Source: Bog-473 sp963788585
Lineage (GTDB): Bacteria > Actinomycetota > Acidimicrobiia > Acidimicrobiales > RAAP-2
Assembly (NCBI GenBank): GCA_963788585.1
Contig: CAWBHA010000004.1
Location: 124,001 to 188,000, forward strand
Direction: 5' to 3'
DNA length: 64,000 nt
A model generated the notes under the pieces. That model was given only the letters and a program-made list of their open reading frames with translations, was not told the DNA's origin and ran no database searches. The position numbers were made by a program, and so were the translations under genes. Shown here piece by piece: positions 26,803-33,908 of this stretch (position 1 is the first letter of the stretch; each line of letters begins with the position of its first letter).

Positions 26803-28557
26803 TTGCCTCCCGACGACCCCGAGACGCTTCCCTCGCCCGGCGACGACGGGGATGCCACGGCCGCCGTCCCGTCGCGAGCCCGCCTCCAGAAGGAACTGCG
26901 CAAGACACACAAGAAGGAGCGGAAACACCGGCACCGCTGGCGGCGCCGCATGCTCTACGCCCTCGCCTTCGTCGTCCTCCTGGCGGCCGTCGGCGCGGGC
27001 GGCCTCTACGTCTACACCGACTACCGCTTCGACCAGATCAAGAAGATCCACGCCAAACACCTGATTCGCACCGCTCCGGTCGGCCAGCAACAGCCCTTCA
27101 ACATGCTCCTGGTCGGCTCCGACTCGCGCGCCTTCGTCGACAACTCGACGCAGGTCAACGCGTTCGGCAACGAAGCGGACGCGGGCGGCCAGCGCAGCGA
27201 CGTCACCATGGTCGCCCGCTTCGACCCCGCCGCCAAGACGGTGACCGTGCTCTCCATCCCGCGCGACCTCTGGGTGGACATCCCGGGCGACGTCACCGAC
27301 ATCTCGGGCATGAACCGCATCAACGCGGCCTTCAACTCGGGGCCCGACCTCCTCATCCAGACGATCGAGACGGATCTGGGCATCCCGATCAACCACTACA
27401 TGTCGGTCGACTTCCCCGGGTTCTCGGGCATGGTGAACGCGTTGGGCGGCGTGACCATGGACTTCCCCACCGCGGTCAAGGACGCCTACACCGGCCTCGA
27501 CGTCACCACCACGGGCTGCCAGGTCGTCAACGGGACCACCGCGCTGCAGCTGGTTCGCAGCCGGCACCTCGACTACATGAACGCCAACGGCTACTGGGAG
27601 AGCGACGGGCTGTCGGACTTCAGCCGGATCCAGCGCCAGGACGCCTTCTTCCGGGCCGTGCTGGCCAAGATCAACCAGGTTGGCCTCAACCCGCTCACCA
27701 TCAACGCGTTCATCGGCGCCGCGGTCACCAACCTGACCATCGACGACTCGCTGAGCAAGAGCGACCTCTTCAACCTCGCCCAGGACTTCCGCGGGCTCCC
27801 GTCCTCGCACCTGATCACCGAGACGCTCCCCACGCTCGGCTACACCACCTCGGGTGGGGCCGACGTGTTGAAGGAGGCCCAGCCCTACGCCCAGGACATG
27901 ATCGACGCCTTCAACCAGATCGGGACGGCTCCGCCTCCGTCTGCCACCACCACGACGATCAGGCACGGCCGGACCGTCAGGGACCGGGGTGGGTCGAGCA
28001 CCACGACGACGTCGACCACGCTGCCGCACAGCCAGGTCAGCGTGAACGTCCTCAACGCCGGGACGGTGGACGGCATCGCCCACACGACCGGCCAGGCGCT
28101 GACCGCGCAGGGCTTCACCGTGGCCGAGATCGGCGACGCCTCGAGCCAGCTCGGCTCGGGCGCCCCGTCGGAGATCCTCTACGGGCCTTCGGGCTACGGG
28201 GCGGCCCTGACCCTCGGCGCCGCGCTGCGCGGTCCGGTTACCTACATGGCGGATCCCAGCCTGACCGGCCAGACCGTCTCGCTCCTGATCGCCGGCTCGG
28301 CGCTCACCGTGGCGGGCGCGTCGGGCGCGGGGGCCGGCCCGAGCGCGACCGGGTCGACGGGAACCGGGAACGGAGCCACCGTCGCCACCACACCCACCGG
28401 ACCGACCACCACGACCACGACGACGATCCCGTCGGACGTCTACACCAACATGCAGCCCGAGCCCTGGAATCCTTACCCCTGCACGATCGGCCAGCCGACC
28501 CAGGCGACGCCCAAGACCACGACCACCGTGAAGGGGGACGCGAAGGGGAGGAAGTAG
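26803..28557 (+). CDS. LytR-CpsA-Psr family cell-wall ligase with LytR_C domain
   Basis: Attaches glycopolymers (such as arabinogalactan or teichoic-like polymers) to peptidoglycan on the outer face of the membrane. The roughly 584-aa product has a basic cytoplasmic N-terminus (KELRKTHKKERKHRHRWRRR), one membrane helix (about 51-70) and an LCP domain. LCP motifs are NMLLVGSDSR, GQRSDVTMVARFDP, VLSIPRDLWVDIPG, MNRINAAF and ALQLVRSRH with the conserved Arg. After a Thr-rich linker comes a LytR_C domain (VSVNVLNAGTVDGIAH) and a second TTT/IPS-rich tail. The start is uncertain: TTG 26803 is used, GTG 26761 is the alternative. Confidence 0.9.
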   Translation: MPPDDPETLPSPGDDGDATAAVPSRARLQKELRKTHKKERKHRHRWRRRMLYALAFVVLLAAVGAGGLYVYTDYRFDQIKKIHAKHLIRTAPVGQQQPFNMLLVGSDSRAFVDNSTQVNAFGNEADAGGQRSDVTMVARFDPAAKTVTVLSIPRDLWVDIPGDVTDISGMNRINAAFNSGPDLLIQTIETDLGIPINHYMSVDFPGFSGMVNALGGVTMDFPTAVKDAYTGLDVTTTGCQVVNGTTALQLVRSRHLDYMNANGYWESDGLSDFSRIQRQDAFFRAVLAKINQVGLNPLTINAFIGAAVTNLTIDDSLSKSDLFNLAQDFRGLPSSHLITETLPTLGYTTSGGADVLKEAQPYAQDMIDAFNQIGTAPPPSATTTTIRHGRTVRDRGGSSTTTTSTTLPHSQVSVNVLNAGTVDGIAHTTGQALTAQGFTVAEIGDASSQLGSGAPSEILYGPSGYGAALTLGAALRGPVTYMADPSLTGQTVSLLIAGSALTVAGASGAGAGPSATGSTGTGNGATVATTPTGPTTTTTTTIPSDVYTNMQPEPWNPYPCTIGQPTQATPKTTTTVKGDAKGRK

Positions 28558-28603
28558 GCAGCAACGCCGCCCCGCACGCCCGCCGGCCGGGGCCGGCGTG
28601 CCG

Positions 28604-28852
28604 TCAGGCCGACTTGCGCCGCTGCCGCACGATCCGCCGCCGCTCCCGCTCGGTCGCGCCACCCCAGACACCCTCGCGCTCGCGGTGTGCCAGGGCGTGC
28701 TCGAGGCACGTTTGGCGGACCGGGCAGACGGCGCAGACAGCCTTGGCCTCGGCCGCATCGGCCTCGTCCTCGGTGATCGGGTAGAACACCTCGACGTCGA
28801 GGCCCCGGCAGGCTGCTTGCTTGCGCCACGTGGTGGCGATCATGGGAAACAC
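28604..28852 (-). CDS. WhiB-family iron-sulfur transcription factor
   Basis: An 82-aa WhiB-like protein specific to Actinobacteria. Four cluster cysteines are at 15, 40, 43 and 49 (C-x24-C-x2-C-x5-C), followed by the GVWGG turn (61-65) and a basic DNA-binding tail (TERERRRIVRQRRK). It binds a [4Fe-4S] cluster and typically works with the main sigma factor. The sub-family (WhiB1, 2 and so on) cannot be fixed by eye. It is preceded by a good -35/-10 promoter and an about 95-nt leader, suggesting dedicated control. Confidence 0.95.
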   Translation of the reverse strand: MFPMIATTWRKQAACRGLDVEVFYPITEDEADAAEAKAVCAVCPVRQTCLEHALAHREREGVWGGATERERRRIVRQRRKSA

Positions 28853-28949
28853 TTCCTCGTAACGGACAGACGGATAGTTACTTTCGCCCTGGTCAGGGTT
28901 CTTTCGATCGATCGACCGGCTGTGTCTCCCTGAATTTCGGCGAACGAAG

Positions 28950-28979
28950 AGTATGGCTTAAGTCCTGAGCGTGTGTAAA
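28950..28979 (-). promoter_or_regulatory. predicted promoter of whiB
   Basis: On the minus strand TTTACA (28974-28979) is separated by 18 bp from CATACT (28950-28955), close to the housekeeping sigma consensus. The predicted transcript would start about 90-95 nt upstream of the whiB ATG. It is the best-spaced -35/-10 pair I saw in the window. Confidence 0.5.
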
Positions 28980-29004
28980 GACTCACGCACGGAATTGTCC
29001 CTGG

Positions 29005-29619
29005 TCAGCCGATAGGGAGGGCCTTTGTTGTCCCCAGGAGGTCACCGAGCAGCTCCGCGCGCACGGCGGGCGGGAGCGGGGTCCGGGCCTCGTAGGCGGG
29101 ATGGGTCGCCACCAGCGCCACCTCGGACGCGTCCTCGAAGGCCGCCACCTGGGCTTCGGTGAAGCGGAGACGCAGGTAGTGGACCGCCGGGGTGACGTCC
29201 TCTCGCGTCAGGGCTTCGGCGTGCTCGGCCTCGGGGGCACTCGCCACCACGTCCCGGCCGATCGCGACGCCGATTCGCCGCTCGATCCCCACGAGCCGGG
29301 GCAGCCACTCCCGCAGCGCCCCGTCGGAGGTCAGCTCGATGAGGAGGGTCGCCGAAAGCTCCCGCTCCCCCGGCAGCAGCCGGTTGTAGATGTCGAGCTC
29401 CGTCTGGAGGGCCTCGTCGCTGATGATCTTCTCGGCCCGGGCCATCTCCTGGACCTGGAAGCGCATGGTGTCGAAGCACTCGAAGACCAGCGTCATGATC
29501 GGGCCCAGCGCGACCCGGCGGTTGCGCTTGCGGGCGATCACGCGGGCCCGGTAGTCCTCGCGCACCCGTTCGTAGGCGCGCAGATCGAGCACGTCGGCCA
29601 GGGTCAGCGTGGCGGTCAT
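29005..29619 (-). CDS. DUF3501 family protein
   Basis: A 204-aa soluble protein. The N-terminal MTATLTLADVLDLRAYERVR and RARVIARKRNRRVALGP are followed by VFECFDTMRFQVQEMARAE and ELDIYNRLLPGERELSATL. These match the DUF3501 family, which repeatedly co-occurs with rubrerythrin and electron-transfer proteins. Its start is 11 bp from the rubrerythrin stop, so it is the third gene of a perR-rubrerythrin-DUF3501 operon. Function unknown; a role in peroxide or iron-linked redox stress is inferred from context only. Confidence 0.85.
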   Translation of the reverse strand: MTATLTLADVLDLRAYERVREDYRARVIARKRNRRVALGPIMTLVFECFDTMRFQVQEMARAEKIISDEALQTELDIYNRLLPGERELSATLLIELTSDGALREWLPRLVGIERRIGVAIGRDVVASAPEAEHAEALTREDVTPAVHYLRLRFTEAQVAAFEDASEVALVATHPAYEARTPLPPAVRAELLGDLLGTTKALPIG

Positions 29620-29629
29620 GCGCGCCCGT

Positions 29630-30049
29630 CTAGTCGAGCGACTCGAGACCCTTCGTGAAACGCCCGGCGTGCGACTTCTCGGCGCGGGCCAGGGTCTCGA
29701 GCCACTCGGCGATCTCGTCGAATCCCTCGTCGCGGGCGGTCTTGGCGAAGCCCGGGTACATCTCGGTGTACTCGTACGTCTCGCCCTCGATCGCCGACTT
29801 GAAGTTGTCCCCCGTGGCGCCGACCGCGACGCCGGTCACCGGGTCGCCGACCTCCTTGAGGAAGTCGAAGTGGCCGAACGCGTGCCCGGTCTCTCCTTCG
29901 GCCACCGAGCGAAAGAGGGCGGCGGCGTCGGGGTAGCCCTCGACGTCGGCCTTCTGTGCGAAGTAGAGGTAGCGGCGATTGGCCTGGCTCTCGCCGGCGA
30001 AGGCCTCCTTGAGGTTGGCCTCGGTCTTGCTGCCCTTCAGTCCTGGCAT
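29630..30049 (-). CDS. rubrerythrin (no rubredoxin domain)
   Basis: Non-haem di-iron peroxidase of the ferritin-like superfamily, 139 aa. Candidate ligands are E20 (FAGESQANRRY), E53 and H56 (EGETGHAF), E90 (IEGETYEYTEMY) and E124 and H127 (AEKSHAGRF), so two E-x-x-H pairs are intact. The C-terminal CxxC rubredoxin domain is absent, so electrons must come from a separate donor. It sits between perR and DUF3501 and is expected to be derepressed by peroxide. I use the ATG giving MPGLKGSKTE; longer in-frame reading overlaps perR. Confidence 0.93.
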   Translation of the reverse strand: MPGLKGSKTEANLKEAFAGESQANRRYLYFAQKADVEGYPDAAALFRSVAEGETGHAFGHFDFLKEVGDPVTGVAVGATGDNFKSAIEGETYEYTEMYPGFAKTARDEGFDEIAEWLETLARAEKSHAGRFTKGLESLD

Positions 30050-30072
30050 GGCGGTGTCGTACCCTTTCTCTC

Positions 30073-30534
30073 TCAAGCGGTCCGTTGGTGCTGGTGTTGC
30101 TGTTGGCGCTTCTGTGAACCCCGGCATTCGTCGCAGAGCCCCCGGAAGACCACCTCGGCGCTGTCGACGTCGAAGCCGAGGGCGGCCCGGCGCGGGACGC
30201 GCAGGCCCGGAAAGTCTGCGGCGAGATCCCGCACCTTGCCACACGAGCGGCAGACCAGGTGGTGATGCGTGGTCTCCACATTGGGGTCGAAGCGCGCTTG
30301 CCCGGTCCCGACGTCGAGCACGCTGATGGCGCCCAGCTCGGCCAGGTCGTGCAACGTCTGGTACACCGTCTTCAGCGAGACGTTCGGCATCTCGCGCCTG
30401 ACCTTCTCGTGCACCCGCTCCGCCGAGGGGTGGGTCGCGTCACCCTCCAGAGCCCGGAAGATGCACGCGCGCTGTGCGGTGATCTTCCGCCCGTGGGCTC
30501 GAAAGAGGTCGTTGAGTGCGTCCGGTGACTGCAT
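30073..30534 (-). CDS. perR: Fur-family regulator, PerR-like
   Basis: A 153-aa metal-dependent repressor with a winged helix (KITAQRACIFRAL; SLKTVYQTLHDL). The metal/zinc sites are H90-H92, C95 and C98 (HHHLVCRSC), and C134 and C137 (CDEC). At the position that separates PerR from Fur, the sequence is ARFD (D83), the Asp used by peroxide sensors. A Gln/His-rich tail (QKRQQQHQHQ) is unusual. The promoter carries a Fur/PerR box, so it is probably autoregulated. The downstream genes are rubrerythrin and DUF3501. Assignment to PerR rather than Fur is inference. Confidence 0.88.
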   Translation of the reverse strand: MQSPDALNDLFRAHGRKITAQRACIFRALEGDATHPSAERVHEKVRREMPNVSLKTVYQTLHDLAELGAISVLDVGTGQARFDPNVETTHHHLVCRSCGKVRDLAADFPGLRVPRRAALGFDVDSAEVVFRGLCDECRGSQKRQQQHQHQRTA

Positions 30535-30543
30535 CGCGTTGCC

Positions 30544-30587
30544 ACCCTAGCGGCCGCGAGGCACTTTTTGACAATGATTGTCGAAAT
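30544..30587 (-). promoter_or_regulatory. PerR/Fur box and promoter of perR operon
   Basis: GACAATgATTGTC (30570-30582) is a perfect inverted repeat with TTT/AAA flanks, matching the 7-1-7 Fur/PerR box layout. On the minus strand it contains the -35 TTGTCA, and TAGGGT (30544-30549) lies 19-20 bp further on as the -10. Only 9 bp separate the -10 from the perR ATG, so the mRNA is predicted to be essentially leaderless. The same unit recurs upstream of the HiPIP-like gene. Confidence 0.7.
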
Positions 30588-30614
30588 CTGGCGGGCGACC
30601 AGCGAGGAATTGCC

Positions 30615-30866
30615 TCACGCGCCGTCGGCGGGAATCTCTTCCCACCATTGGCACCACCAGTTCCCTCCCACCAGGATGCGGACCTTCGGATGCCAGCAGT
30701 AGGAGAGGTCCTTGGTCTCGTCGAGGTAGTAGCGGCAGTTGTCGCACCGCTCGTCGCCTGAGGGGTGACCGCGCAGGACGTTGAAGTCCACCATGTGGGA
30801 GAGCTGCATGGCGAGCTGCTCGTCGATCTCCTTGGGCTCCGGCTCGGGAATCGTGTAGTCGGACAC
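30615..30866 (-). CDS. HiPIP-like four-cysteine iron-sulfur protein
   Basis: An 83-aa protein with cysteines at 41, 44, 57 and 72 (C-x2-C-x12-C-x14-C) and a GGNWWCQWW segment around the last one. Spacing and the aromatic G-x-W-W-C-x-W-W context resemble high-potential iron-sulfur proteins and the HiPIP-fold small subunits of some glycyl radical enzymes. There is no signal peptide, so it would be cytoplasmic. The start is the GTG at 30866, only 8 bp from the predicted -10. It is the first gene of its own transcript, driven by the same operator type as perR. An electron donor to rubrerythrin is a possible role (inference). Confidence 0.7.
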   Translation of the reverse strand: MSDYTIPEPEPKEIDEQLAMQLSHMVDFNVLRGHPSGDERCDNCRYYLDETKDLSYCWHPKVRILVGGNWWCQWWEEIPADGA

Positions 30867-30874
30867 GGATGGGC

Positions 30875-30918
30875 ACCCTAGCGGGACCCGCCACCTTTTT
30901 GACAATCGTTGTCGAAAT
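30875..30918 (-). promoter_or_regulatory. second PerR/Fur box and promoter (HiPIP-like gene)
   Basis: GACAATcGTTGTC (30901-30913) with the same TTTTT/CGAAAT flanks as the perR box. On the minus strand it holds the -35 TTGTCA, and the -10 TAGGGT is at 30875-30880. Between box and -10, both promoters read AAAAG, then a variable stretch, then CCGCTAGGGTG. The start codon follows after 8 bp, again predicting a leaderless mRNA. Confidence 0.7.
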
Positions 30919-30982
30919 GGCGGGCGCGGATCCGACGCCGGCCGCCGGGCCGCGGCCGCGGCCGGAGGTCGTGCCGGCGCGG

Positions 30983-31501
30983 CTAGGTCCTGAATTGCTC
31001 CAGCTCGCGCATGGTGAAGAGGGCGGCCAGCGCGATCCCCTCGGACCCGATCACGTCCGCGCCCCCGCCCTCGCGGTCGATCACACAGACGGCGTGCTGG
31101 ACCACGGCGCCCTCCGACCGGAGGTCCTGGGCCGACAGCACGATCTGGCCGCCGGTCGTGACCACGTCCTCGATGATCACCAAGCGCCGGCCCGCGACCT
31201 CCCCGCCCTCGCAGACACGCTCGGTGCCATATTTCTTGGGCTCCTTACGGACGAAGTACGCAGGGAGGCCGGTGACCGACGAGAGCATGGTGGCGAGGGG
31301 GACGCCGCCGAGCTCGAGCCCGGCCAGCCCATCGACGCCGGGGGGCAGCAGTGCGACCAGCGCCTCGACGATGTCGGCCAGCAGGTCGGGATCGGACTCG
31401 AAGCGGTACTTGTCGAAGTAGTGGTCGGCGGTGCGCCCCGATCGAAGCACGAAGCTCCCGGTGAGGTGCGATGCGGCGAAGACGCGGGCGGCCAACGTCA
31501 C
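30983..31501 (-). CDS. pyrE: orotate phosphoribosyltransferase
   Basis: Pyrimidine synthesis: orotate + PRPP gives OMP. A 172-aa type I PRTase with the PRPP loop LVIIEDVVTTGGQ, the flexible loop YFVRKEPKKYGTE and SGRTADHYFDKYRFES near the N-terminus. Size is a little short but typical of the PyrE family in actinobacteria. It stands alone on the minus strand, with no other pyr genes here. Confidence 0.93.
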   Translation of the reverse strand: MTLAARVFAASHLTGSFVLRSGRTADHYFDKYRFESDPDLLADIVEALVALLPPGVDGLAGLELGGVPLATMLSSVTGLPAYFVRKEPKKYGTERVCEGGEVAGRRLVIIEDVVTTGGQIVLSAQDLRSEGAVVQHAVCVIDREGGGADVIGSEGIALAALFTMRELEQFRT

Positions 31502-31572
31502 GACCCCATTCTGCCCACGCCGGACCGACGCGGCGAGGTTCTGGGGGTCCGCCCTCGGACTCGGAGGGAGCG

Positions 31573-32055
31573 CTACGCCGGGTACTGGGCGCCGCCGCCG
31601 TCGATGCGGGCGTAGCCGAGGCGGAAGCGGAGATGCGCCCGGCAGAGCTCGGTGGTGCCGAGTGACCAGTTGCCGCGCGCGTTGGGCCGCTCCAGCATGG
31701 CGCAGTCCCCACAGAGCGACCCTGGGATGCCCTCCACCTCGGTGATCAGCGTCGAGAGCTCGAGGAAGTCGTCAAGGGTGAGAGAACCGCGCTGGCAAAG
31801 GTCCCAGAGCTCGGACAGCCGCATCTCGCTGTGGAGCTCCGCCTCGGTGCCGCGGTCGAAGAGGACGCGCTCGGGCAGGTCCCCGGCCGGGTCCTCGTCG
31901 TCGTCGGCCCGCGACCTGGCGCGCGCCGACCGGAAGCGGTGGCCCTCCTCGTCGGAGAGCAGGCTGAGATAGAACCCCTCGGGATCGATGTCCGAGTCGA
32001 ACTCCGGGCCGTCGTCGGGCTGCTCGTCGTCCCACCCGTCGTCGAAGAATTCCAT
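31573..32055 (-). CDS. conserved hypothetical acidic protein
   Basis: A 160-aa protein starting MEFFDDGWDDEQPDDGPEF. The first 30 residues are strongly acidic, then come a basic RSARARSR patch and a second acidic run. The C-terminal 70 residues look folded: LSELWDLCQRGSLTLDDFLE, VEGIPGSLCGDCAML, and a terminal RFRLGYARIDGGG. Cysteines form C-G-D-C plus two others and could bind a metal. No family recognised. The ATG at 32055 is chosen because upstream frames lack protein character. It is 71 bp upstream of pyrE on the same strand. Confidence 0.65.
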   Translation of the reverse strand: MEFFDDGWDDEQPDDGPEFDSDIDPEGFYLSLLSDEEGHRFRSARARSRADDDEDPAGDLPERVLFDRGTEAELHSEMRLSELWDLCQRGSLTLDDFLELSTLITEVEGIPGSLCGDCAMLERPNARGNWSLGTTELCRAHLRFRLGYARIDGGGAQYPA

Positions 32056-32254
32056 CGCCTTCCCCCTCGAAACTCCACGAGCCCGGCCTCGCGGCTGGGC
32101 CGCGCGGTGCGCAGCACGCGTCGAGCAGGACACGCCCGGCCACGCCCTGCCAACGTCCATGGTCGGCGCGTTGGGAGGACTGCTGAAGCGAGATCCGCCC
32201 TGACCTGGGCTCCCGCCGTGCCGCCAGGGTCAAGCGGAACGGCCTCGCCCCTCG

Positions 32255-32764
32255 CTACGACGTCGGACCCGGGCCGAGGGTCGAGTCCGCGGACCACCCG
32301 AACGCCACCCGCCGGCTCTCCCGGCAGCCCACGATCGCCCACTCCTCCGGCGTCCACTCGAAGACGGCGTCCTGGCCGTAGCGGGCACCGAGTGCCCGCG
32401 CCTGCTCGACCTGCAGACCTTGCACCGCCACGCCCTCGTCGTACTGGGCCGTGCCCGGCGTGGTCCCGCGGGCCGGCCATCGCTCGGCTCCGAGCTGGGC
32501 CAGGTCCGCCTCGAGCTCGGCGTGCCGCGCCCGGTTGGTTGCGTCGCCCGGCCGCGCGTCTCCCGGGTTCCAGGCCGTGAGGATGTGCACGGGCGCAGGC
32601 GAGTCCCAGGGCCACCGGCCGACGCGCCCGGTCGGATCAGCCCGCACGCGGAAAGTCTCCTGGCGAACACGGAGGATCTCCACCTCCAACCGCGCGTAGC
32701 CGTCCCACGGGTCGTCCTCCGTCAAGGGCACCTCCGCACGGTACGCCCAGGGAGGCGCGACCAT
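32255..32764 (-). CDS. DUF3293-like protein
   Basis: A 169-aa soluble protein. The segment VHILTAWNPGDARPGDATN, followed by NRARHAELEADLAQLG and a C-terminal EWAIVGCRESRRVAFGW, resembles DUF3293, a small family of unknown function (ILTAWNPxS-type motif). The N-terminus (DPWDGYARLEVEILRVRQETF) is predicted alpha/beta. The ATG at 32764 is only 7 bp from the divergent MarR-like gene start. The open frame extends far upstream, but that part is antisense to the regulator. Confidence 0.7.
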   Translation of the reverse strand: MVAPPWAYRAEVPLTEDDPWDGYARLEVEILRVRQETFRVRADPTGRVGRWPWDSPAPVHILTAWNPGDARPGDATNRARHAELEADLAQLGAERWPARGTTPGTAQYDEGVAVQGLQVEQARALGARYGQDAVFEWTPEEWAIVGCRESRRVAFGWSADSTLGPGPTS

Positions 32765-32771
32765 TGGCGCG

Positions 32772-33881
32772 ATGTCGCCGGCGCTCCCGCTGCCCACACT
32801 CTTGTCCCAGGTGCTGGTTGCGCACACCATCGAGATCGACAACGAGGCGGAACATCGCCTGCCGCACCGCACGACTCGCGACGACCCCTCGGCCTCCTCG
32901 TCTCGCCGCAGCCCGCCCTGGCTGGTGTCGTTCGCGCTGTGGGCCAATGTGCTGCAGTACCTCGACGACGCGGTCACCGTGGCCGAGCTCCGCCGGCGGG
33001 CGCGCACGAGCCAGCTGCTTCTCGGGGGCCTGCGTCGTTGGGGGTACGTCTCCCTGCGGCCCCCCGACGGCGAGGCGCTCCGGAACCCGCCGCAGGACGA
33101 CGTCGTCGTCCACCTCAGCGCCGCGGGGCGTGAAGCCTGCACCGTGTGGTCGTCCGTCCCCGCCGACGTCGACGCCCGTTGGCGCGACCGTTTCGGCGCG
33201 TCGCCATTCGACGCGCTGGTCGCGGCGCTCGGCGCGCTGTTCGCACGGCTGGCGATCGTCCCGCCGGCCTTCCTCCCGGTCGTCCACCCGACCCAGAACG
33301 GGAAGGCCGAACCCCCACCACCGGGGGAACCCGACGCTGCCGCCCCGCGCCTCGACCTGTCCGCGCTGTTGTCGGGCGTGCTGCTGGCGTTCACGCTCGA
33401 CGTCGAACGAACGTCGGGGATCGCACTGCCCATCGGCGCCAACACCTTGCGCGTCCTCGACACCACCGGCGTCAAGTTGCGCGATCTTCCGCGACTGACC
33501 GGCGTGTCCAAAGAGGCCACCGCCATGTGCGCCGGGTGGCTGCAACGCCGTGGCTGCGTCGTCGCCGAGCCGGATGCCGCCACTGGGCGGGGCAAGGTCC
33601 TCCGCTTGACCGCCAAGGGCGGCCACGCCCAGCGCAATTTTCGCCGGTCCCTTGCCGCCACGGAGGAGTCGTGGCGCACCACGTTCGGCGCCGCCGCCGT
33701 CGACGACCTCCGCGCCGCCAGCACCGACGTGGTCGGTGACGGGATGCTGTCCCGTTCACCGCTGGCCGGTGGCCTCGAGCCGTATCCGGACAATTGGCGT
33801 GCCGCGATCCGGTCCCGGCCCGACACGCTGCCGCACTATCCCATGGTCCTCCACCGCGGCGGGTACCCCGACGGCAGTTGA
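32772..33881 (+). CDS. MarR-like winged-helix regulator (double domain)
   Basis: A 369-aa protein with two MarR-type halves. The first (about 45-130) has VSFALWANVLQYLDD, then VAELRRRARTSQLLLGGLRRWGYVSL and the wing. The second (about 235-330) has LRDLPRLTGVSKEATAMCAGWLQRRGCV and a wing GKVLRLTAKG. The linker is Pro-rich. It is probably a DNA-binding protein, but ligand and targets are unknown. The start is 7 bp from the divergent DUF3293-like gene and the end is 27 bp before glpD, so it may regulate either neighbour. Confidence 0.75.
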   Translation: MSPALPLPTLLSQVLVAHTIEIDNEAEHRLPHRTTRDDPSASSSRRSPPWLVSFALWANVLQYLDDAVTVAELRRRARTSQLLLGGLRRWGYVSLRPPDGEALRNPPQDDVVVHLSAAGREACTVWSSVPADVDARWRDRFGASPFDALVAALGALFARLAIVPPAFLPVVHPTQNGKAEPPPPGEPDAAAPRLDLSALLSGVLLAFTLDVERTSGIALPIGANTLRVLDTTGVKLRDLPRLTGVSKEATAMCAGWLQRRGCVVAEPDAATGRGKVLRLTAKGGHAQRNFRRSLAATEESWRTTFGAAAVDDLRAASTDVVGDGMLSRSPLAGGLEPYPDNWRAAIRSRPDTLPHYPMVLHRGGYPDGS

Positions 33882-33908
33882 AGCCGCCCCGGAAATGGCG
33901 CGGGGCCG

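Noticed and set aside
26491..28758. 755-codon frame antisense to the LCP gene
   Set aside because: High-GC antisense shadow; Arg/Gly-rich with no family motif, while the opposite strand has a full LCP domain.
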